From the NCBI GenBank assembly GCA_045604965.1, contig JAZUPB010000022.1, forward strand, positions 17,077 through 81,076: a stretch of 64,000 nucleotides of DNA, read 5' to 3'. This document shows positions 5,977 through 13,207 of this stretch, in pieces. The position numbers were made by a program, and so were the translations under genes. How positions within the stretch are numbered: the first letter of the stretch is position 1; every line of letters starts with the position of its first letter. This stretch comes from JAISGQ01 sp045604965. GTDB taxonomy: Bacteria; Bacillota; Clostridia; Oscillospirales; Acutalibacteraceae. Below the pieces are notes generated by a model, which did not search any database, was not told where the DNA came from, and saw nothing but the letters and a program-made list of their open reading frames with translations.

Positions 5977-8202
5977 ATGCGAAACATACTCAATTTCAAT
6001 AGCGGCTGGCTGTTCTCAAAGACAGCAGCGGAAGTTCCTGCTGAACTGCCGAAAAAATGGGAAAAAGTAAATGTTCCTCATTGTTGGAATGCAGTTGACG
6101 GACAGGACGGCGGCGGAGATTATCATCGCGGTACCTGCTATTATGCAAAATCCTTTACAAAGAAGGAGCTCCCTGCAGGCGAGCAGATCTATCTTGAGCT
6201 GAGAGGTACAAACTCTTCTGCTGACGTTTATCTCAACGGCAAGGCACTTGCTCATCACGACGGCGGTTACTCCACCTGGAGAGTAAACCTGACAGACTCC
6301 CTTGAAAAGAAGAATCTTCTTGTTGTTGCAGTCGACAACAGCAAGAATGAGACAGTATATCCTCAGGTTGCTGACTTTACTTTCTACGGCGGTATGTACC
6401 GTGATGTCAACATCATCGCTGTTCCCAATGCACACTTTGATCTTGACTATTTCGGAGGTCCCGGCATAAAGGTTACTCCCGAAATCAACGGCGAGAACGC
6501 AAAGGTTGAGGTAGAGGTGTATCTCACCAATGCAGAAAATCACACTGTCGCATATACTCTGTTTGATGCAGAGGGCAAGGTCGTTGCAGAAACCACAAGC
6601 GCAGACTCTAAGGTTACTCTCGATATCGAGAAGGTACACCTCTGGAACGGCAGAAAGGATCCATATCTCTACACTGCAGAAGCTAAGCTACTTTCTGAGG
6701 GCAAGGTTGTTGATGCAGTCAAGACTGCTTTCGGCTGCCGCACATTCAAGATCGATCCTGAAAAGGGCTTCTTCCTCAACGGAGAATCCTATCCGCTGCG
6801 CGGTGTATCACGCCATCAGGATAGATGGGGTCTTGGTAATGCTCTGCTTCCCGAGCATCACGAAGAGGATATCGGATACATCTGCGAACTTGGTGCAACC
6901 ACAATTCGTCTTGCTCACTATCAGCACGATCAGTATTTCTATGATCTCTGCGATAAGCACGGTCTTGTTATCTGGGCAGAGATTCCTTATATTTCGTCTC
7001 ATATGCCAACCGGTCGTGAGAATACCATTTCTCAGATGAAGGAGCTTGTAGTTCAGAACTACAACCATCCGAGTATCGTTGTATGGGGTCTTTCCAATGA
7101 GATCACAATGCAGGGTACAACCGATGATCTCCTTGAAAACCACAAGATCCTCAATGATCTTGTTCACGAGATGGATAAGACCCGTCTTACCACTATGGCG
7201 GTTGTATCAATGTGCGATATAAATGATCCGTATATTCAGATACCTGACGTTGTTTCCTATAACCACTATTTCGGATGGTACGGCGGCGACACAACTATGA
7301 ACGGTCCCTGGATGGACAACTTCCACGAGACATTCCCCAATATTCCTATCGGTATGAGTGAGTATGGCTGCGAGGCTCTCAACTGGCATACATCCGATCC
7401 CAAGCAGGGCGACTATACCGAGGAATATCAGGCATACTATCACGAGGAGCTTATCAAGCAGCTCTTCACCCGTCCTTATATCTGGGCTACCCACGTTTGG
7501 AATATGTTCGACTTCGGTGCTGATGCACGAAACGAAGGCGGCGAGAACGGTCAGAACCACAAGGGCCTTATGACTTTCGACAGAAAGTACAAGAAGGATT
7601 CTTTCTATGCTTATAAAGCATGGCTTTCCGATGAACCCTTCGTACACCTCTGCGGTAAGAGATATGTTGACCGAGTAGAGGATGTAACAAAGATCACTGT
7701 ATATTCAAATCTTCCCGAGGTTGAGCTGTTTGTCAACGGCAAGAGCATCGGTAAGAAGCAGAGCGATGAGCACTTCTTCTACTTTGACGTTCCCAATAAG
7801 GGCAAAACCAAGCTCAAGGCTGTAGCAGGCGACTGCACCGACGAGAGCATTATTAAGAAGGTAAAGAAGTTCAACGAGAAGTATCGCCTCAGAGAGAAGA
7901 GTGCAATCCTTAACTGGTTTGATATTACCGAGGTTGAGGGCTACTATTCTGTCAACGACTCTATCGCAAGCATTATGAAATCCGAAGAGGGCAAGGAGCT
8001 CTTTATGAATATGTTCCAGGAAATGTCCAAGGGCAGTGCAATGGCAAGCGGATTTAAAATGAGCTCTGCGATGATGAAGATGATGGGCGGATTTACCGTT
8101 ATGCGTCTTGTAAGTATGGCAGGTGCTGCAGATTTCAAGATTACCAAGGAACAGGTTCTTGATATCAATGCAAAGCTGAATCAGATTAAGAAGGTCGATT
8201 AG
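5977..8202 (+). CDS. Glycoside hydrolase family 2 (beta-galactosidase/beta-glucuronidase type)
   Basis: A retaining GH2 beta-glycosidase. The jelly-roll sugar-binding domain is about residues 1-155, the immunoglobulin-like domain 160-255 and the TIM barrel 260-550. The acid/base is in GLSNEI (Glu375) and the nucleophile in GMSEYGCE (Glu462). NHKG near 527-530 matches the N-x-K-G motif of beta-glucuronidases, but galactosidases can carry it too, so substrate is open. After a further beta domain come about 95 unusual Met/Lys/Ser-rich residues with no match I know. There is no signal peptide, so it acts in the cytoplasm on glycosides imported by the GPH symporter. Start supported by AGGAGG eight bases upstream. 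Strongly biased codons suggest high expression. Confidence 0.92.
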   Translation: MRNILNFNSGWLFSKTAAEVPAELPKKWEKVNVPHCWNAVDGQDGGGDYHRGTCYYAKSFTKKELPAGEQIYLELRGTNSSADVYLNGKALAHHDGGYSTWRVNLTDSLEKKNLLVVAVDNSKNETVYPQVADFTFYGGMYRDVNIIAVPNAHFDLDYFGGPGIKVTPEINGENAKVEVEVYLTNAENHTVAYTLFDAEGKVVAETTSADSKVTLDIEKVHLWNGRKDPYLYTAEAKLLSEGKVVDAVKTAFGCRTFKIDPEKGFFLNGESYPLRGVSRHQDRWGLGNALLPEHHEEDIGYICELGATTIRLAHYQHDQYFYDLCDKHGLVIWAEIPYISSHMPTGRENTISQMKELVVQNYNHPSIVVWGLSNEITMQGTTDDLLENHKILNDLVHEMDKTRLTTMAVVSMCDINDPYIQIPDVVSYNHYFGWYGGDTTMNGPWMDNFHETFPNIPIGMSEYGCEALNWHTSDPKQGDYTEEYQAYYHEELIKQLFTRPYIWATHVWNMFDFGADARNEGGENGQNHKGLMTFDRKYKKDSFYAYKAWLSDEPFVHLCGKRYVDRVEDVTKITVYSNLPEVELFVNGKSIGKKQSDEHFFYFDVPNKGKTKLKAVAGDCTDESIIKKVKKFNEKYRLREKSAILNWFDITEVEGYYSVNDSIASIMKSEEGKELFMNMFQEMSKGSAMASGFKMSSAMMKMMGGFTVMRLVSMAGAADFKITKEQVLDINAKLNQIKKVD

Positions 8203-8250
8203 TAAGCGATTTGCCGTCAGAAGACAGCGGCAATCTGATTATGTTCTTTC

Positions 8251-8282
8251 GGCAGTCGGACGAAAGTCCGACTGCCTTTACT
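8251..8282 (+). terminator. Intrinsic terminator of the GH2 gene
   Basis: GGCAGTCGGAC-GAAA-GTCCGACTGCC perfect 11-bp stem followed by TTTA. A weaker imperfect hairpin precedes it around 8207-8236. Confidence 0.85.
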
Positions 8283-8283
8283 A

Positions 8284-8312
8284 TTGCCTGTTTTCTTGCA
8301 TTGTGATAGAAT
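8284..8312 (+). promoter_or_regulatory. Promoter of the rhodanese-MBL operon
   Basis: TTGCCT (8284-8289), 17-bp spacer, TAGAAT (8307-8312), 31 bp before the chosen start codon. Confidence 0.55.
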
Positions 8313-8343
8313 TTAAGCAACACAGATGAAAGGAAAAAAGTAT

Positions 8344-8748
8344 ATGAAGAGAATATTACTTGCGATTCTTTTTGCAGGCTGTCTTATTACAGGGTGCACA
8401 GCAGAAGGCAACGGTTCAACAGCCGACAACGGCTATAAACAGATAAATGCAGCAGAAGCAATGAAACTGATGGAGACTGAGGAGAATTATATTATTCTTG
8501 ATGTGCGCAGACAGGACGAATTTGAAAGCGGTCATATTCCCGGCGCTGTTTGTGTTCCAAATGAAACGATAGGAACAGGGGCCATTTCGGAGCTTCCCGA
8601 TAAGGAACAGCTTATACTTGTATACTGCAGAAGCGGAAGACGCAGTAAACAGGCAGCGGAAAAGCTTGTCAGAATGGGGTACACAAACATCGTTGAGTTC
8701 GGTGGTATCAATGACTGGCACGGTGAAACTGTAAAGGGTGCAAAGTAA
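8344..8748 (+). CDS. Rhodanese-like domain lipoprotein
   Basis: A 134-residue lipoprotein: the signal MKRILLAILFAG is followed by lipobox LITGC. A single rhodanese domain then runs to the end, with active-site loop CRSGRRS (a CxxGxR sulfurtransferase loop) and the HIPGAVCVP and GGINDWHG motifs. It should be anchored outside the membrane and handle persulfide or thiosulfate sulfur. ATG 8344 is chosen over ATG 8326 because AAAGG lies ten bases before it and the signal peptide starts there. Its stop overlaps the start of the MBL hydrolase (TAATG), so the two are translationally coupled. Confidence 0.85.
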   Translation: MKRILLAILFAGCLITGCTAEGNGSTADNGYKQINAAEAMKLMETEENYIILDVRRQDEFESGHIPGAVCVPNETIGTGAISELPDKEQLILVYCRSGRRSKQAAEKLVRMGYTNIVEFGGINDWHGETVKGAK

Positions 8749-9530
8749 TGAGAGTAAGTGTACTGACAGAAAATACATCTGTTTCATCCCGATTCAATGC
8801 AGAACACGGACTCAGCCTTTTTATAGAGAGCTGCGGAAAGAATATTCTTTTTGATATGGGGCAGAGCGAGTTGTTTGCTGAAAATGCAGAGAAGCTTGGC
8901 ATAGATATTTCAAAGGTTGATTTTGCCGTGCTGTCTCACGGACATTATGATCACGGAGGCGGCATTGAAAAGTTTTTGGAATTAAATCATACCGCACCTG
9001 TGTATCTGAGCCGTTACGCTTTTGGCGATTATTACTCATCAAAGTATATAGGACTCGATAAAAAGCTCAGAGACAACCCGAGGCTTTGCTTTGTTTCGGA
9101 CTATTGTAAAATTCAGAATGACATTGAACTGTTCTCCTGCAACGACCGTCAAGAACTTTATCCGACAGAATGTTACGGTTTGACTGCTGAAATTGACGGC
9201 GTTCGCAGTGATGATGATTTCAGACACGAACAGTATCTTCTTCTGAATGAAAACGGAAAACGAATACTGATAAGCGGTTGTTCTCACAAAGGAGTGCTTA
9301 ACATTGTAAATTGGTTTGAGCCCGATATTCTTATCGGAGGATTCCATTTTATGAAGCTCGATCCAAACAGCGAAGACAGAATAAAGCTTGATGAAGCCGC
9401 CGAAAGACTTATTGAGAAAAACACGATATATTATACCTGTCACTGCACAGGAGCAGAGCAATTCAGCTATCTCAGCCGAAAAACGGAAAGGATAAACTAT
9501 ATTTCCTGCGGAATGCAGTTTGAGATATAA
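8748..9530 (+). CDS. MBL-fold metallohydrolase (COG1237 type)
   Basis: A 260-residue metallo-beta-lactamase-fold protein. The metal site SHGHYDHGGG is near residues 64-73, with further ligands expected in ISGCSHKG and TCHCTGAEQF. The opening VLTENTSVSS and the closing CHCTG pattern match the family of archaeal dihydropterin-aminobenzene phosphate synthase-like proteins. In bacteria that family has no settled substrate. No signal peptide, so cytoplasmic. It is coupled to the rhodanese lipoprotein by overlapping stop and start codons, which hints at a shared role, perhaps in sulfur or thiol chemistry. That link is inference. Confidence 0.85.
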   Translation: MRVSVLTENTSVSSRFNAEHGLSLFIESCGKNILFDMGQSELFAENAEKLGIDISKVDFAVLSHGHYDHGGGIEKFLELNHTAPVYLSRYAFGDYYSSKYIGLDKKLRDNPRLCFVSDYCKIQNDIELFSCNDRQELYPTECYGLTAEIDGVRSDDDFRHEQYLLLNENGKRILISGCSHKGVLNIVNWFEPDILIGGFHFMKLDPNSEDRIKLDEAAERLIEKNTIYYTCHCTGAEQFSYLSRKTERINYISCGMQFEI

Positions 9531-9538
9531 CAGCGGGA

Positions 9539-9567
9539 TTGCAATATACTTTTATATATGATAGAAT
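9539..9567 (+). promoter_or_regulatory. Promoter of the lipoprotein gene at 9603
   Basis: TTGCAA (9539-9544), 17-bp spacer, TAGAAT (9562-9567), 35 bp upstream of the start codon. It overlaps the end of the MBL coding region by no more than the intergenic gap. Confidence 0.5.
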
Positions 9568-9602
9568 CCATACACAAATAAAAAAGAAATGAGGAAGATA
9601 AA

Positions 9603-10580
9603 ATGAAGAAGATTCTTGCAATTCTTCTTGCAGTGCTTATGCTTGTAATGTGTACTGCCTGCGGAAAGAAGAATGAAACAGAAGCTAACAATGAGCCTGC
9701 ATATGATGCAAACCGCGTTTATGAGCTGCCTGAAGCAGTCAGCGCATCTGACTGCGAAAATCTCGCAACATACTTCACGCTTTCTATGGGAAACAACACA
9801 ACAGGTGAAACCAAGTATATGAACGCAACATTCAGCGAGATCTCCACCTGTGATATCGACTATATGGGTGAAGAGAGAAAGGTCGGCAAGTTTGTTCCCG
9901 AGGCAATGAATGCCATCAACGCGGCATTTGAAAAATCCGGTCTTGCAGAGCTTAACGGCCAGAGCGTATATGAAGATGGCGATGCATACTGCTCTTTCTA
10001 CGTACAATATGCAGACGGAACTGCAATAACAGCTGATTTTTCCGGTTCAATTCCCGATAGCTTCACAGACGGCTGGAACAAGATGGATGAATTTTTCAAG
10101 AAATTTGCAGATGTTCTTCCCAAGTATGTTCCTCAGCCTGCAGTTTCCGGTGCAGTTAACGAAGCAGCTCTTACAGAGATAATGACCATTCTCAATAAGA
10201 CAGGAATCGAAGGTCTTGACGGCTTTACTATCAGCGACATTGCTATGGATGAGTTCTTTACAATGACCGCAGGTCTTTCCAAGAGCGAGGGTATCGTAAA
10301 CGGTACTATCTGTGCTCCGATGATGATCACAACTCCTTATTCTCTGGTCGTTGTAACTGCAGAAGATAAGGCAAACATTAAGGATATTCGCGCTGATTTC
10401 GAAAGCAGCCTTGACTGGCAGAAGTGGGTATGCGTTATCCCCAACAATGCACTTATCGCAGAGAAGGACAATATGGTCCTCTGTCTTATAGGCTCCGATG
10501 ATCTTTATAACAAGACTGCTGATGCAATAGGTGCAGCAGGCTGGTCTGATGCAAAAGAGCTTGATAACCCCGGTATGTAA
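9603..10580 (+). CDS. Putative lipoprotein, two-part, function unknown
   Basis: A 325-residue protein with a lipoprotein signal (MKKILAILLAVLMLVM, lipobox CTAC). The part after about residue 190 resembles, in length and pattern, the mature part of the lipoprotein at 41379-41885. Both run from a short helix past TTPYSLVVV/TNPFTMIVF-like strands to a final helix, a DUF4358-like layout. The first half is a separate domain of unknown type. It is probably surface-anchored. It stands alone with its own promoter and terminator, and codons favour AAG and GGC, hinting at good expression. Function not recognised. Confidence 0.8.
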   Translation: MKKILAILLAVLMLVMCTACGKKNETEANNEPAYDANRVYELPEAVSASDCENLATYFTLSMGNNTTGETKYMNATFSEISTCDIDYMGEERKVGKFVPEAMNAINAAFEKSGLAELNGQSVYEDGDAYCSFYVQYADGTAITADFSGSIPDSFTDGWNKMDEFFKKFADVLPKYVPQPAVSGAVNEAALTEIMTILNKTGIEGLDGFTISDIAMDEFFTMTAGLSKSEGIVNGTICAPMMITTPYSLVVVTAEDKANIKDIRADFESSLDWQKWVCVIPNNALIAEKDNMVLCLIGSDDLYNKTADAIGAAGWSDAKELDNPGM

Positions 10581-10602
10581 TTAAAATTGATTGAATAATC
10601 TT

Positions 10603-10646
10603 AACGCACCGTACAGAGTATGTGTTTTTCTGTACGGTGCGTTTTT
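10603..10646 (+). terminator. Intrinsic terminator of the lipoprotein gene
   Basis: 14-bp stem AACGCACCGTACAG / CTGTACGGTGCGTT with a 13-base loop and a T run. Confidence 0.88.
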
Positions 10647-10670
10647 ACGTTATAAAATAGTGCTGTAAAA

Positions 10671-10700
10671 ACAAAAGGGCTGCCATCAGGCAGCCCTTTT
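10671..10700 (-). terminator. Terminator of the NhaC-family gene
   Basis: AAAAGGGCTGCC-ATCA-GGCAGCCCTTTT 12-bp stem. On the minus strand the stem runs into TTTTGTTTTT. Confidence 0.88.
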
Positions 10701-10717
10701 ATAAAATCATGTGCAAA

Positions 10718-12580
10718 TTATTTTGCGATCTTCTTTGAACCAAGATGCTGGAACAGCTTGATGAGAAGAAGAACACCTGCCATCATAACAATAGCAACAG
10801 GAAGTGCGATCCAGGCATTCTGAATGAATCCTGCAGCAACATATGCAGCAGCAGAAATAACAGCTACAAGAAGTGCATAGGGAAGCTGAGTTCCTACGTG
10901 AGTCAGATGATCGCAGCGAGCACCGGTGGAGGACATAATTGTTGTATCGGAGATGGGGGAGCAGTGGTCACCGCAGACAGCACCTGCAAGGCAGGCGGAG
11001 ATAGCGATGATGAGAAGCTCGCCGGGAAGTCCGAGGCTTACAACTATGGGCAGAAGGATACCAAATGTACCCCAGGATGTACCGGTGGAGAAGGAAAGAA
11101 CTATAGCAACCACAAATACAAGAGTGGGAAGCAGTGCATATACTGTATCGGAGCTGTTCTCGAATACAACCTTGAAATACTCCTGTGCGCCAAGGGACTT
11201 GGTAAGGCCGCCGATGGTCCAGGCAAAGATAAGGATCATTATAGCGGGAACCATAGTTTTGAAGCCCTGGGGGATGCAGTCCATCATCTTCTGGAAGGGG
11301 AGGAGACGGCGCAGTGCAATGTAAACAAAGATGATAAGAAGAGCAACAACAGAGCCCATAGCAAGACCGAGAGAAGCATCGCAGTTAGCGAATGCATTGA
11401 TAAAGGTCTCGCCGGAGAACATACCGCCGGTGTAGAGCATACCGATAATGCAGCAGGCGATAAGAACGATAATGGGGAGAATAAGGTCAACTACTCTGCC
11501 GCGAGTGCTGACGGCGGTCTCATCATCATCTGCATAAGGACGAGCATCGGTGGTGTAAATGTCATTATTGTATACTGCGTTGTACTCGTGCTTCTTCATT
11601 GCACCAAAGTCGATTCCAAGTGAGATGATGAAGATGATTGTGAAGATAGTGAGCAGAGAATAGAAGTTATAGGGGATAGCTCTGATAAAGAGGGAAAGAC
11701 CGTCCTGACCCTCGACAACGCCTGCAACAGCGGCTGCCCAGGAGGAAATGGGAGCTATCATACAAACAGGAGCAGCAGTTGCATCGATAAGATATGCAAG
11801 CTTTGCTCTGGAGATCTGCTTTTTGTCGGTAATGGGACGCATAACGCTGCCGACTGTGAGGCAGTTGAAATAGTCATCTACAAAGATAAGTACACCAAGA
11901 CCGAAGGTTGCAAAAAGAGCACCCTTGCGGCTCTTTATGTTTTTGGATGCCCACTTGCCGTAAGCGACAGAGCCGCCTGCGGAGTTGAGCAGTGCAACGA
12001 TAATGCCGAGTGCTACGAGGAATACGAGGATGCCTGCATTCCAAGAGTCTGCGATGCTTGCGATAATACCGTCAGAGAAAACAGTTTCTGTTGCCTTAAC
12101 AACATTGAAATCAGTATACAGCAGAGCACCTGAAACTATACCGAGGAACAGGGAGCTGTAAACTTCCTTTGTAAGAAGTGCGAGACCGATAGCGGTAACA
12201 GGGGGAAGCAATGACCAGATTGAGTTCATTGCGGTGAAATCAGGGTTTGTGACCTTCTGGAAAATGAGATAGCCGTAAATTCCGATAAGTGCGAGGAGAA
12301 TAAGTGTGTTGCCGATTATTTTGCCGACCTTACGTTTTTTGACAGGAGCCTCTTCCTTGACTTCTGCAACAGCAGGCTCTTCGGCTTTGACCTCCACAGG
12401 AGCTTCTTCCACGGGAGCTTCCTCTGCAGGAGCATCTTCCGCAACAGCATCTTCTGCAACAGCATCTTCTGCAACAGTATCTTCTGCAACAGCATCTTCT
12501 GCGGGAGTTTCTTCAGCTGTAACAGCAGCTTCTGTATCTATAGCTTCAGCTTCAGATACAAAATTCTTGTTTTCTTCCAT
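10718..12580 (-). CDS. NhaC-family transporter, probable lysine transporter (LysW-like)
   Basis: A 620-residue NhaC-superfamily membrane protein. Residues 1-85 are an acidic Ala/Val/Glu/Asp repeat region followed by a basic KKRK patch. About twelve membrane segments follow, with family features IFVDDYFNCLTVGSVMRP and AVCGDHCSPISDTTIMSS. The family exchanges Na+ for H+, but members behind lysine riboswitches were proposed as lysine transporters (LysW). The leader here is a full lysine riboswitch, so lysine uptake is the best guess. AAGGAGG precedes the ATG by eight bases. The acidic N-terminal repeat is unusual and echoes the tail of the GPH transporter. Codon bias again suggests high expression. 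Confidence 0.88.
   Translation of the reverse strand: MEENKNFVSEAEAIDTEAAVTAEETPAEDAVAEDTVAEDAVAEDAVAEDAPAEEAPVEEAPVEVKAEEPAVAEVKEEAPVKKRKVGKIIGNTLILLALIGIYGYLIFQKVTNPDFTAMNSIWSLLPPVTAIGLALLTKEVYSSLFLGIVSGALLYTDFNVVKATETVFSDGIIASIADSWNAGILVFLVALGIIVALLNSAGGSVAYGKWASKNIKSRKGALFATFGLGVLIFVDDYFNCLTVGSVMRPITDKKQISRAKLAYLIDATAAPVCMIAPISSWAAAVAGVVEGQDGLSLFIRAIPYNFYSLLTIFTIIFIISLGIDFGAMKKHEYNAVYNNDIYTTDARPYADDDETAVSTRGRVVDLILPIIVLIACCIIGMLYTGGMFSGETFINAFANCDASLGLAMGSVVALLIIFVYIALRRLLPFQKMMDCIPQGFKTMVPAIMILIFAWTIGGLTKSLGAQEYFKVVFENSSDTVYALLPTLVFVVAIVLSFSTGTSWGTFGILLPIVVSLGLPGELLIIAISACLAGAVCGDHCSPISDTTIMSSTGARCDHLTHVGTQLPYALLVAVISAAAYVAAGFIQNAWIALPVAIVMMAGVLLLIKLFQHLGSKKIAK
12392..12508 (-). repeat. 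15-bp imperfect tandem repeat coding for AVAED/APVEE units
   Basis: Eight in-frame five-residue units (TPAED, AVAED, TVAED, AVAED, AVAED, APAEE, APVEE, APVEV) near the N-terminus of the NhaC-family protein. The last units match the APVEE repeat of the GPH transporter. Confidence 0.85.
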
Positions 12581-12603
12581 TTGCGTACCTCCTTATTTTT
12601 TTG

Positions 12604-12644
12604 CAAAACAAAATGCACGAACCAACCGAAAGCTGTTTCGTGCA
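12604..12644 (-). terminator. Riboswitch-controlled terminator hairpin
   Basis: On the minus strand TGCACGAA / TTCGTGCA closes a 15-base loop and is followed by TTTTGTTTTG. It lies between the lysine aptamer and the ribosome binding site, so it is the likely off switch when lysine is bound. Confidence 0.8.
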
Positions 12645-12681
12645 ATAAATACCGCAGAATGTACCAAAGACGGACATAAAA

Positions 12682-12858
12682 TTAACACGACAGCGCTCCA
12701 CATTTCTGTGACAGTACGGTACATATGCTGCACCGTCCCAGCGAAGGCTCAACAGGCATAGATCTTTCGCTTCGGCGGTGGCACCTGTTCAAGCTTTCAC
12801 GTATGCCTTGCGTTGTCAAAAAGCTCTACTTGTGAGCACCGCACCTCTATCAGTTGAT
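12682..12858 (-). ncRNA. Lysine riboswitch (L box) aptamer
   Basis: Read on the minus strand, the conserved L-box core elements occur in order: GATAGAGGTGC, AAGTA, CCGCCGAAGCG, TTCGCTGGGACGGTGC, ACTGTCAC and TGGAGCGCTGTC. P1 can form between the first and last elements. The 177-nt length fits the aptamer. It is followed by a terminator hairpin and then the NhaC-family gene, so it should stop transcription when lysine is plentiful. No other known riboswitch fits this set of motifs. Confidence 0.93.
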
Positions 12859-12890
12859 AAATATACAATTGTAATGCATTAAACATTTTT

Positions 12891-12919
12891 ATGCTATCAC
12901 ATAAAAAAACATATGTCAA
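12891..12919 (-). promoter_or_regulatory. Promoter of the lysine riboswitch transcript
   Basis: On the minus strand TTGACA (12919-12914), a 17-bp spacer and TAGCAT (12896-12891). Transcription would start about 25 bases before the aptamer. Confidence 0.75.
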
Positions 12920-12929
12920 CAAAATTCGA

Positions 12930-12963
12930 AAGAGGAAAGGGGTGACCCAATAACGGTCACCCC
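12930..12963 (-). terminator. Terminator of the small gene at 12973
   Basis: GGGGTGACC / GGTCACCCC 9-bp stem. On the minus strand it is followed by a C/T-rich tract (TTTCCTCTTTCG). Confidence 0.65.
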
Positions 12964-12972
12964 TGAATGTAC

Positions 12973-13158
12973 TCAATGCTGTATAAGGCTGTTTACAAAA
13001 TTGTGCATCTCAGAAGAAGAGGAAACGTATTTTGCCTGTTCAATGATAGCACGCTGCTTCTGCTTTGAAAGAGCCGCAAAATATTCCATCGCATAGACAT
13101 TTTGCGAAAGTGCCATACCAAATCCTACGGGAAGATCCTCATAGTTTCCTTTTACCAT
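12973..13158 (-). CDS. Small conserved-looking protein, unknown function
   Basis: A 61-residue protein opening MVKGNYEDLPVGFGMALSQN, with no membrane segment or signal peptide. ATG 13158 is chosen because GGAGG at 13167-13171 lies eight bases upstream; a longer GTG start lacks a site. It lies downstream of the LacI regulator on the same strand, with an 18-bp perfect palindrome between them, and upstream of a terminator. The balanced, non-repetitive composition and the clear ribosome binding site support a real gene. I do not recognise a function. Confidence 0.75.
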   Translation of the reverse strand: MVKGNYEDLPVGFGMALSQNVYAMEYFAALSKQKQRAIIEQAKYVSSSSEMHNFVNSLIQH

Positions 13159-13189
13159 TGAAAACACCTCCGCAGATAGTGTCCCACAG

Positions 13190-13207
13190 AAGTATAAGCT
13201 TATACTT
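13190..13207. promoter_or_regulatory. 18-bp perfect palindrome between lacI-type gene and small gene
   Basis: AAGTATAAGCTTATACTT is its own reverse complement. It touches the last base of the LacI-type stop codon and lies 32 bp before the small gene's start. It could be an operator or a weak terminator; no T run follows. Confidence 0.4.

Noticed and set aside
10745..11623. 292-codon plus-strand frame inside the NhaC-type gene
   Set aside because: Antisense shadow of a membrane protein with biased codons; no promoter or ribosome binding site.
12552..12752. Minus-strand 66-codon frame upstream of the NhaC-type gene
   Set aside because: It lies in the lysine riboswitch and terminator, which explain the region better.
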